Shown here: positions 18,552-25,956 of the stretch, piece by piece
Layout of the letters: each line of letters starts with the position of its first letter
Numbering within the stretch: the first letter of the stretch is position 1
Assembly: GCF_014212055.1 (NCBI RefSeq)
Contig: NZ_JACJVO010000005.1
Coordinates: 181,461 to 245,460, forward strand
Length of the DNA stretch: 64,000 nucleotides
DNA from: Cohnella zeiphila
GTDB taxonomy: Bacteria > Bacillota > Bacilli > Paenibacillales > Paenibacillaceae
Reading direction: 5' to 3'
Notes under the pieces: model-generated
Database searches by the model: none
What the model saw: the letters and a program-made list of their open reading frames with translations, nothing else
What the model was told of the DNA's origin: nothing
Program-made: the position numbers and the translations under genes

Positions 18552-19247
18552 ATGTTTAATTTTTTATGGGGCGTATTATTCGTCATCGTCAACTTTGCGC
18601 TTTTTCTGGCGTGCTACCGGCTGCTCGGCAAGAACGGCCTCTATGCCTGGATCGGGGCGGCGACGGTGCTGGCCAATATCCAGGTGGTCAAGACGATCGG
18701 GATGTTCGGCATCGTCATGACGCTGGGCAATACGATCTATGCCACGATCTACTTGACGACCGACCTGTTGAATGAGAAATACGGGGAGAAGGAAGCGAGG
18801 AAAGCGGTCTGGTTCGGTTTTTTCGCCATGATCCTGTCGCTTATCGTCATGCAGATGGCGCTGGCGTTCAAGCCTGCTTCGGACGAGATCTCGCAGCAGG
18901 CTCAGGATTCGCTTCGGTTCATCTTCGGCATGACGCCGCGCATCGCGCTGGGAAGCCTGTGCGCCTACTTTGTCAGCCAGTTTCTCGACGTCCGCATCTT
19001 CAGCCGGCTGAAGGTCGCCTATCCGAACCGTTCTCAGCTGTGGATCCGCAACAACGGAAGCACGGGACTCAGCCAGCTCGTCGATACGCTCGTGTTCAGC
19101 TCGATCGCGTTTATCGGCGTCTACTCCTGGGACGTCTGGTGGCAGATCGCCTTGACAACGTACGTGCTCAAATTCGTCATCTCGGTGGCCTCGACGCCGG
19201 TCATTTATATCGCCCGAAGCTTCAAATTCGAAGCGGACGCCCGGTGA
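18552..19247 (+). CDS. yhhQ: Queuosine precursor transporter (YhhQ/DUF165 family)
   Basis: This 231-residue protein has six predicted membrane helices and the DUF165 hallmarks: LGNTIYATIYLTTDLLNEKYG near residue 60, FGMTPRIALGS, and the NNGSTGLSQLVDTLVF segment near 170. YhhQ proteins import queuine-pathway precursors such as preQ0/preQ1. AGGAGG lies 11 nt before the ATG and is part of the preceding riboswitch, so the gene is expected to be shut off when preQ1 is plentiful. A queG copy at 53.7 kb belongs to the same pathway. Confidence 0.93.
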   Translation: MFNFLWGVLFVIVNFALFLACYRLLGKNGLYAWIGAATVLANIQVVKTIGMFGIVMTLGNTIYATIYLTTDLLNEKYGEKEARKAVWFGFFAMILSLIVMQMALAFKPASDEISQQAQDSLRFIFGMTPRIALGSLCAYFVSQFLDVRIFSRLKVAYPNRSQLWIRNNGSTGLSQLVDTLVFSSIAFIGVYSWDVWWQIALTTYVLKFVISVASTPVIYIARSFKFEADAR

Positions 19248-19254
19248 GACGGTT

Positions 19255-19803
19255 TTACTTTGCAGGGCGAAGGAGCCGCTCCGTATGGGAAAGCAGGCCG
19301 TTCCAGTCCATCGCGCCGAGCACGCCGTCGCGGATGACGCCGTTCGCGTCGATGAACAAGCTCGTCGGGATCGGGCGGATGCGGTAACGGGCGGCCGCGG
19401 TTCCGTCCGGGTCCAGCAGAACGGGGAACGTGAAGCCGTAGCTGGACGCGAATTGGCGAGCCGACTTCTCGCTGTCCGAATCGGTCACGTTGACCGCGAC
19501 GATCTGCAGCTCGTTTCCGTACTTCTCCTTCAGCTTGGTCAAGTACGGCGCTTCTTCCCGGCACGGCCCGCACCACGATGCCCAGAAGTTCAGCAGCACC
19601 GGCTTTCCCCGGAATTGGCGCAGGTTGTAAGTTTTGCCGTCCATGCCGGTCAGGGTGAACGACGGAGCTGCAGCCCCGATCTCCGGCGCTTCCCGCGTTT
19701 CTTCCCGGGATGCCGCGGCGCTTCCTTGGGCGATTGCCCCTGTTGGGAGCGCTGCTACTCCCCATAGGGCCATGGCGAGCGCGATTTTGAAACTCTTCTT
19801 CAT
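19255..19803 (-). CDS. TlpA/ResA-like extracytoplasmic thioredoxin
   Basis: This 182-residue protein has a signal peptide or membrane anchor (residues 1-27) and a thioredoxin fold with the active site WCGPCREE (about residue 80) and the cis-Pro strand [11 protein letters not shown] (about 145-155). Such proteins reduce disulfides outside the membrane, for example in cytochrome c maturation. A c-type cytochrome lipoprotein is encoded at 48.2 kb. The gene converges with yhhQ, and its stop codon lies 7 bp from the yhhQ stop. Confidence 0.88.
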   Translation of the reverse strand: MKKSFKIALAMALWGVAALPTGAIAQGSAAASREETREAPEIGAAAPSFTLTGMDGKTYNLRQFRGKPVLLNFWASWCGPCREEAPYLTKLKEKYGNELQIVAVNVTDSDSEKSARQFASSYGFTFPVLLDPDGTAAARYRIRPIPTSLFIDANGVIRDGVLGAMDWNGLLSHTERLLRPAK

Positions 19804-19945
19804 CGGTCAACCCCCGCTTTCTTCTTGTTGGTCATATCTTTATCGTGTTCGGACACGCTTCAGATCATTCGGGCTTTTCAAGAGAAGGGGATTATAAGTT
19901 ATACTAGTAGGGAAGAGGAGAAGCCGGCGGATGGAGGGAAAAGCG

Positions 19946-20398
19946 ATGGGAATCGAAAAATGCGGCGGAGCGGCGGCGACGCCGAGATGGTTCGGCTACG
20001 CGCTGCAATCGCTTGTGTATTTAGCTCATCGGGCGGAGAACGACAGCCGCTGCCCCAGCGGCGAGATCGCCTACAAGGTAAGCACCGAAGCGACGCTGAT
20101 GCGCCGCATTCTCGCCAAGCTCGCCAAAGCCGGTATCGTGGAGGCGCGCGAGGGACGGGACGGCGGCTATTACCTGCGCAAGTCTCCCGAGTCGATTACG
20201 CTCGCCGAAGTGTATCGGGCGCTGGAGATGACGGAGCCGCTGTGCACCGGCATGATGGACACGGCCGAAGGGGGACAGATCGGCCCCGACGTGAGAGACG
20301 CCTTTTCGGAGCTGATGGAGGAGACGGAGCGGCTGATGATCGGGCTTCTCGAGCAAAAGACGGTAGCCGATTTGGTTAACCGAACTTTTTCCTGTTAA
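19946..20398 (+). CDS. Rrf2-family transcriptional regulator
   Basis: This 150-residue protein has the Rrf2 winged helix (ALQSLVYLAHR, then RRILAKLAKAGIVEAREGRDGGYYLRKSPESITLAEVYRALE). It lacks the three-cysteine cluster that binds Fe-S in IscR and NsrR; only one Cys (PLCTG) is in the right region. It is therefore more like YwnA-type sensors of electrophiles or redox stress. GGAGGG lies 7 nt before the ATG at 19946; a start 5 codons upstream is less well placed. A likely -10 (TATACT, 19900-19905) precedes it. It sits directly upstream of an azoreductase gene that it probably represses. Confidence 0.85.
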   Translation: MGIEKCGGAAATPRWFGYALQSLVYLAHRAENDSRCPSGEIAYKVSTEATLMRRILAKLAKAGIVEAREGRDGGYYLRKSPESITLAEVYRALEMTEPLCTGMMDTAEGGQIGPDVRDAFSELMEETERLMIGLLEQKTVADLVNRTFSC

Positions 20399-20415
20399 AA
20401 AGTAAGTAACACCAA

Positions 20416-20466
20416 TTGACATAGTGGGTTGGCCGAGTGTATACTGTGATCGTTCGCAACACAGTA
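20416..20466 (+). promoter_or_regulatory. azoR promoter with inverted repeat over the start site
   Basis: TTGACA (20416-20421) and TATACT (20440-20445) are 18 bp apart. TACTGTG (20442-20448) and CACAGTA (20460-20466) form a perfect 7-bp inverted repeat spaced by 11 bp that overlaps the -10 and the start site, a good position for a repressor such as the Rrf2 protein encoded just upstream. Confidence 0.55.
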
Positions 20467-20569
20467 GACGGACTTTGGCCGAGGCTTGCGGACGGCGGCT
20501 CGAAGCGACGTTTACTGTGGCAATAATTAGCACAATTAGAGAAAAACATTTTTAGGAGGACACCATACC

Positions 20570-21196
20570 ATGGCAAACGTACTTTTCGTCAAAGCTAACG
20601 GACGTCCGGCCGATCAGGCCGTCAGCGTCAAGCTGTACGACGCATTCGTCAAGTCGTATCGCGAGACCAACCCGAACGATTCCATCACGGAGCTGAACCT
20701 CTTCGAAGAACATCTTCCTTACTTCGACACCACGATGATGACGGGCCAGTTCAAGCTGGCAAACGGCATGGAAGCGACCTCCGAAGAGAAGGGTGCGGCC
20801 GAGATCGCCAACCGTTACCTGGATCAGTTCCTCGCAGCCGACAAAGTCGTCTTCGCCTTCCCGCTCTGGAACTTTACGATTCCGGCCCAACTGTTGACGT
20901 ACCTGTTCTACTTGAACCAAGCGGGCAAGACGTTCAAATATACGTCGGAAGGCCCGGTCGGCCTTGCCGGCGACAAGAAAGTCGTGCTGCTGAACGCACG
21001 CGGCGGCGTCTACTCCGAAGGCCCGATGGCTTCATGGGAGATGTCGGTCAATTACGTTCGCAACATCATGGGCTTCTGGGGCATCAAGGAAGTCGAGACG
21101 GTTATCGTCGAAGGCCACAACCAGTTCCAGGACCGCGCCCAGCAGATCGTCGAAGCGGGCTTGGCGGAAGCCGCTAAAGTCGCAGCAGGCTTCTAA
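20570..21196 (+). CDS. azoR: FMN-dependent NADH azoreductase
   Basis: This 208-residue flavodoxin-like enzyme matches AzoR/AcpD proteins, which reduce quinones and azo compounds with NADH and an FMN cofactor. The N-terminal phosphate-binding strand (VLFVKANGRPADQAVSVKLY), the FPLWNFTIPAQLLTYLF FMN-binding loop and NARGGVYSEGP are typical. AGGAGG precedes the ATG. The gene has its own strong promoter and follows the Rrf2 regulator gene, a common arrangement for quinone or electrophile defence. A 51-bp palindromic repeat and a terminator follow it. Confidence 0.93.
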   Translation: MANVLFVKANGRPADQAVSVKLYDAFVKSYRETNPNDSITELNLFEEHLPYFDTTMMTGQFKLANGMEATSEEKGAAEIANRYLDQFLAADKVVFAFPLWNFTIPAQLLTYLFYLNQAGKTFKYTSEGPVGLAGDKKVVLLNARGGVYSEGPMASWEMSVNYVRNIMGFWGIKEVETVIVEGHNQFQDRAQQIVEAGLAEAAKVAAGF

Positions 21197-21205
21197 ATAA
21201 TAGCC

Positions 21206-21256
21206 CCCCCAAAAGTGACGCGATGCTTCGAAGCGAATTCCGATTCCTTTTGAGGG
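21206..21256. repeat. 51-bp nested palindromic element (copy 1)
   Basis: CCCCCAAAAGT at the left and CCTTTTGAGGG at the right are inverted arms around a central perfect palindrome, GCTTCGAAGC. Two further copies lie at 46102-46152 and 46168-46218, each also 51 bp. Confidence 0.8.
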
Positions 21257-21288
21257 AGACACCGATTTGTCGTACGGACTTTGCAAGG

Positions 21289-21328
21289 AAGCCCCAGGAA
21301 CGTATTCCGTTCCGGGGCTTTTTTTTTC
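21289..21328 (+). terminator. Rho-independent terminator after azoR
   Basis: AAGCCCC-A-GGAACG pairs with CGTTCC-GGGGCTT, with one bulged A, followed by about ten T residues. Confidence 0.85.
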
Positions 21329-21486
21329 TACGACAGGATAATTAACGTACATGAATCATGTTCATGGTTTTGTCAATGCCCAATAACGGCACAGTGTGCC
21401 GCTAAGCCTCTCGGGCTACCGACAGCCGGATGGGGCTCGCATGTCCCACAAGCTTTGTTTGTTAATTATGTTGTCGTAGTTTTTTT
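21328..21486 (+). repeat. 152-bp element with 19-bp terminal inverted repeats (MITE or structured leader)
   Basis: The ends 21328-21346 and 21461-21479 are inverted repeats: arms CTACGACA and ATAATTAAC on the left match the reverse complement of the right with two central differences. A T-run follows on the right (21480-21486) and another precedes on the left. The inside holds the hairpin CGGCACAGTGTGCCG (21383-21397), also found near 42.25 kb, then a segment (AAGCCTCTCGGGCTACC and ACAGCCGG) that loosely resembles the 3' half of a c-di-GMP-I aptamer. It could be a miniature transposable element or a terminator-type leader RNA of the next gene. I cannot decide between these. Confidence 0.55.
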
Positions 21487-21622
21487 GGCTTTTCGACGGC
21501 TTCTTCCGTAGCGAGGCGGAAGAAGATTGGAATTGCCCATATAAAGCCATAAATAGCACATTGTTCTTGGTCGTCCCAAGCGCTATTCTGTCATCGAGTT
21601 CATTCGCAAAGGAGGAAAGATC

Positions 21623-24600
21623 GTGCAAAACAATCGAAGAGGCTTGCGGTATCGTACGATTCTGTTGGGTACGCTTGCTTTGCTGCTGCTTCTGGCAGGC
21701 GCTCCAAGGGCTCCGGCGTTCGCATCTGCGGACGATCCTGAAAGCGTTAGCATAACGCTAGGGCCTAATCCGGCGTCCAACGGAATCACGGCGAGAGCCG
21801 GGGATAATCCGGACGGTCTGGTGACGGGAACGCTGGACGGCAAAGGGTATTGGCGGACGAACGGCGCCGCTCCCGATCCCCGGACGCTGTACCTGTACAT
21901 GGACGTGGACGATAGCTATCTGTACGACAACACGGATAACGACGTTTACGTTACGGTCGAGTATTTGGACCAGGGCAGCGGCAGCTTCCATTTGCAATAC
22001 GACGCTTTATCGGCGCCGTTCAAGGATGGCCTGCTCTTCACGTACGGGAACTCGGGAACGTGGAAGACGAAGACGTTCCGGCTCTCCGATGCGAAATTCG
22101 CAAATGGCACGAACGGATCCGACTTCCGGATCGCCGTCGTCGGCGGCGGCAGCCCCGGCGACAATCCGGACCTGTCCGTCGCTTCGGTGACGGTCAAGAA
22201 AGTCCCGCGGGGGAACGCCTCCTCCCAAGCGAAAGTATACGCGACCGAGAACCCGACTTCGGATGTCGTGATCGCGGAATACAGCGTGGCCGACTTCGGA
22301 GCGAAGGCTGACGGCGCAAGCGACGACACCCAGGCGTTCCAGGACGCGCTGGACGCGGCGGGCGCAGGCGGAGGCGGCGTCGTTTTCGTTCCGACCGGCG
22401 TCTATCGGTTGGACGGCAGCCTGCTCGTGCCGACGGGCGTTACGCTGCGGGGCGACTGGGCCAGTCCGGATGCGGCGAGCGGCGCCGTTCGCGGCACGGT
22501 CCTTGCGTCCTACGGCGGGAGAGGCCAGGCAGACGGAACGAGCTTTATTCAGCTGCAGCAGGTCAGCGGCGTGACGAACCTGTCGATCTGGTATCCGGAG
22601 CAAACGCTGGACGATCCGGTACCTTATCCTTGGACGATCGAGCAGCTGTCGGGGGACAGCGCCACGATGGAGAACCTGACGCTGGTCAATTCTTATGACG
22701 GCGTCAAGATCGGGCCGTCCTGGAACGAGCTTCATTACGTGAAGAACTTGTACGGAACGGCGCTCCATACGGGGATCTTCCTCGATTACACGACCGACAT
22801 CGGACGTTTGGAGGGCGTAAGCCTTTCGCCTTCGTACTGGGCGGATTCGGGCCTGGCCGGAGCGCCTGCGGCCGAAGCGGTGTCGGCTTATACGACGGCG
22901 AACGCGGAAGGGGTCGTGATGGGGCGGTCGGACTGGGAGTACATGTCGGACATCCGGCTCTCGGGCTTCAAGACCGGCATGCGGGTGACGACGAGAACCG
23001 GTTCGACGGAGAGCGCGAACGCGCAGCTATACCGGATCGCGATCGACGACAGCAACGTGGCGCTCAAGATCGAAGGCGTGAACGATTTCGGCCTGCTCGT
23101 ATCGGACAGCAGCTTCCGCGCGAACGTCGGCGATTCCCCCAAGGCGATCTACGCGACGCAGGGCTTCTCGTCCATCGCCCAGTTCAACGGGGTTACGGTC
23201 GGAGGCAGTCCGTCGGACGCGGTATACAGCGAAGGAAGCGGCGTCCTGTCGTTCGAGAACAGCACGTTCGAGGGCTGGGACAGCCAGGCCGGCTATGCGA
23301 TCGACCTGAAAGGCGGCTCGCTGATTCTCGGGCAATCGGAATTCGCCCAGGCCGACCGTCAAGTGAGGCTGTCGGGTCCCGTTCAGACGGTGAATGCCTT
23401 TAATTCCGGGCACGACGGCGATGCGCTGCAGGTCGCCGACGAGAGCCAGGGAGCGGAAGTGAACGTGAACCGGGATGCGAGCTCCGCGCTTGAGCAGCTT
23501 CCGCAGAACGTGCAGACCGATATGGCCGTTGCTCCGAAGCCGGCGACGAATCTGTTGTTCGACGTGACATCCGCGCCTTACAACGCCGACAAGAGCGGGG
23601 GCAGCGACGCCTCTGCGGCGATTCAGCAGGCGCTGGATGCCGCCGCCGCGGCTGGAGGCGGCACGGTTTATTTGCCGGCGGGCATCTACCGCGTCGATTC
23701 GCCGCTTGACGTGCCGGGCGGAGTCGAGCTGAGGGGCTCCTGGGACGTTCCGCACCATACGATCGGCGGCGGCACCGTCCTGTTCACCCGTTACGGCGAA
23801 AATCCGGATGCCGGCACGCCTGCGCTCCTGACGCTCGAAGCATCCGCCGGCGTTCGCGGCCTGTCGGTTTATTACGACGAGCAGGACTGGAATCAGGTGA
23901 AGCCGTACGCTTGGACGATCCAAGGCAAGGGACACGGCGTTTACGCGATCGATACGACGCTGATCAATCCCTACCAGGGCATCGATTTCGGCACCTACGA
24001 TACGAGCGGACACTATATCGACTACGTCGCGGGATCCCCGTTGAAGGAGGGCATCTTCGTCGGAGGCGGGGCAGAAGGCGGCATCATGAGGAACGTTCAA
24101 TTCAACCCTCATTACTACGGGCGGAACAACTATCCGAACCACCCGGCGACGGGGGAAGATTCCGACAAGGTGTGGAGCTATCAGAAGGAGAACCTCGATG
24201 CGTTTCGGGTCGGGGACGCCAAAGGCGAGACCATTTTCAACACGTTCGTCTTCGGCTCGCTGAACGGCATCCATTTTGCGCCGCAGAGCCCGGGCGGCGG
24301 TCCGGAAGCCGTCGTGATCGGTCATGGAACGGACGGCAGCAAGAAAGGGATTTATATCGAAGGAGCGGGCCCGGCCGGACTTTCGTTCGTCAACACCGAG
24401 CTGGTCTCGATCAGCACTTCGGACAAAGTTTACGCCACGGTCGGACCTGACTTCGACTCTACGGCGAAGCTGTTCAATACCTCCATGTGGGGCGACCCGA
24501 CGAGATCGGTCGACGTGTACGGGGGGAATGTTCAAATTCAGCAGAGCAACTTCACCGCGGTCGGGGAAAAGGGGCTAAATGCGCTGGGAGGCACGATCGG

Positions 24601-25867
24601 TCTCTATGACTCGTACTTCCAGCGGGCCGACACGACGCACGTGTACGCATCGCCGGACATCGAGAAGCTCGTGGTGACGAACAACCTGTTCAAGGGAGGG
24701 ATGAAGCTCGTCAACGAAGCGGGCACGAAGGTCACCGGCACGAACCTGCTGCCCGTCGCGCTGACGCTTGCGAAAAACGTTCCCGACGCCGCCCATCCGG
24801 AACGGCCGAACGCGAGTCTGACGGTAATGAACGCGGCCGGACCGGGCGAGCTCTCCGGTCAGGTCGAGCTCGTTCAGCCGGCGTCCTATGCGTCGAAGCT
24901 GGTGCCGATCCATTTCTCCAAGCTCGGTCTCGGGGACAGCTTGACGATCCCCTTGCCTTACATCGCCGCGGACTCGCTCCAATATCAAGTGACGCTCGAT
25001 GACGGCAGATCTTATCTGGAGTCGGTCCGACTGGCGCAATCGTTCGCCGGCAGGGCCGATGCGGCCGCGACGGGGATGCCTTCGATGGATGTGTCCGCAC
25101 CCGAAGAATATACGGGAGGCGGCCGGCAGGGACCGGACGATCTGAGCGCGAAGGCGGACGTCGCTTGGGACGACAGCAAGCTGTACGTGAATGTCGAGGT
25201 CCGCGACGACGTGCAGTCGCAGACATACAGCGGCGCGGATATTTGGCAGGGAGACAGCCTTCAGCTCGGCTTCGACCTCTCGAGGAAGGACGGAGCGGCC
25301 AGCCGGAACGTCAGCGAGCTCGGGTTCGCCTTGAACGACGACGGAACGGTGAACAAGTGGCGCTGGAAGGCGCCGGACGGACTGCCGACCGGCGATCTCG
25401 GCGATGCCGCGGATGCGGCGATTACGCGAGACGAAGCTGCGGGCGTGACCCGGTACGCCATCACGATTCCTTTCGAGTCGCTGCATGCGGCGGGCTACGA
25501 TTTTGCCCCGTCCGCCGATCCGCTCGGTTTCTCGCTGCTCCTGAACGAGAACGACGGGAATGGACGGGAGGGCTACATGGAGTACAACCAGGGCATCGGC
25601 GCGAGCAAGGACTTCACCTTGTACGGCGACCTTTATCTGCTCGGAGGCAAGTATGCCGACTGGTCGGTGCCTGCGGCGGAGGCGGCGGTCGATCGCGCGA
25701 AGAAGGCGAAGGACGAGATTTCGATCGGCGCGGCCCGCGGCTTCGTGAACGTGCTTCAGGACGGGAACGTCAAGAAGCGGCTGAGCGCCCAGCTGGACGC
25801 GACGGAGCGGGGCAGGCACGGGAATGGAAGCGGCAATGGCAACGGTCAAGGACATAACGGCAAGTAA
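21623..25867 (+). CDS. Large secreted protein with two pectate-lyase-3-type beta-helices and a CBM9-like domain
   Basis: This 1414-residue protein starts at a GTG with GGAGG 9 nt upstream and has a signal peptide (about 1-34). A beta-sandwich (about 45-195) is followed by two right-handed beta-helix domains of the Pectate_lyase_3 type (about 220-640 and 650-1110). Each begins with the diagnostic pattern, DFGAKADGASDDTQAFQDAL and the DKSGGSDASAAIQQALDAA equivalent. A C-terminal domain (about 1150-1370; AKADVAWDDSKLYVNVEVRDD) resembles CBM9 xylan/cellulose-binding modules. The C-terminus is Gly/Asn-rich. It is probably a secreted polysaccharide-active or binding protein; the catalytic residues and substrate are not evident. 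The next gene also encodes a secreted carbohydrate-binding protein. Confidence 0.8.
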   Translation: MQNNRRGLRYRTILLGTLALLLLLAGAPRAPAFASADDPESVSITLGPNPASNGITARAGDNPDGLVTGTLDGKGYWRTNGAAPDPRTLYLYMDVDDSYLYDNTDNDVYVTVEYLDQGSGSFHLQYDALSAPFKDGLLFTYGNSGTWKTKTFRLSDAKFANGTNGSDFRIAVVGGGSPGDNPDLSVASVTVKKVPRGNASSQAKVYATENPTSDVVIAEYSVADFGAKADGASDDTQAFQDALDAAGAGGGGVVFVPTGVYRLDGSLLVPTGVTLRGDWASPDAASGAVRGTVLASYGGRGQADGTSFIQLQQVSGVTNLSIWYPEQTLDDPVPYPWTIEQLSGDSATMENLTLVNSYDGVKIGPSWNELHYVKNLYGTALHTGIFLDYTTDIGRLEGVSLSPSYWADSGLAGAPAAEAVSAYTTANAEGVVMGRSDWEYMSDIRLSGFKTGMRVTTRTGSTESANAQLYRIAIDDSNVALKIEGVNDFGLLVSDSSFRANVGDSPKAIYATQGFSSIAQFNGVTVGGSPSDAVYSEGSGVLSFENSTFEGWDSQAGYAIDLKGGSLILGQSEFAQADRQVRLSGPVQTVNAFNSGHDGDALQVADESQGAEVNVNRDASSALEQLPQNVQTDMAVAPKPATNLLFDVTSAPYNADKSGGSDASAAIQQALDAAAAAGGGTVYLPAGIYRVDSPLDVPGGVELRGSWDVPHHTIGGGTVLFTRYGENPDAGTPALLTLEASAGVRGLSVYYDEQDWNQVKPYAWTIQGKGHGVYAIDTTLINPYQGIDFGTYDTSGHYIDYVAGSPLKEGIFVGGGAEGGIMRNVQFNPHYYGRNNYPNHPATGEDSDKVWSYQKENLDAFRVGDAKGETIFNTFVFGSLNGIHFAPQSPGGGPEAVVIGHGTDGSKKGIYIEGAGPAGLSFVNTELVSISTSDKVYATVGPDFDSTAKLFNTSMWGDPTRSVDVYGGNVQIQQSNFTAVGEKGLNALGGTIGLYDSYFQRADTTHVYASPDIEKLVVTNNLFKGGMKLVNEAGTKVTGTNLLPVALTLAKNVPDAAHPERPNASLTVMNAAGPGELSGQVELVQPASYASKLVPIHFSKLGLGDSLTIPLPYIAADSLQYQVTLDDGRSYLESVRLAQSFAGRADAAATGMPSMDVSAPEEYTGGGRQGPDDLSAKADVAWDDSKLYVNVEVRDDVQSQTYSGADIWQGDSLQLGFDLSRKDGAASRNVSELGFALNDDGTVNKWRWKAPDGLPTGDLGDAADAAITRDEAAGVTRYAITIPFESLHAAGYDFAPSADPLGFSLLLNENDGNGREGYMEYNQGIGASKDFTLYGDLYLLGGKYADWSVPAAEAAVDRAKKAKDEISIGAARGFVNVLQDGNVKKRLSAQLDATERGRHGNGSGNGNGQGHNGK

Positions 25868-25890
25868 CTCCAATATATAAAAAAACGACA

Positions 25891-25929
25891 GACGAGAAGC
25901 GACCCGACGGTACCGGCGAGCTTCTCGTC
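25891..25929 (+). terminator. Hairpin terminator between the two secreted-protein genes
   Basis: GACGAGAAGC pairs with GCTTCTCGTC over 10 bp around a 19-nt loop. The T-run is poor (CTTCTCG), so read-through is possible. Confidence 0.5.
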
Positions 25930-25956
25930 TTCTCGTTCATGAATGGAGGAGCGTAT

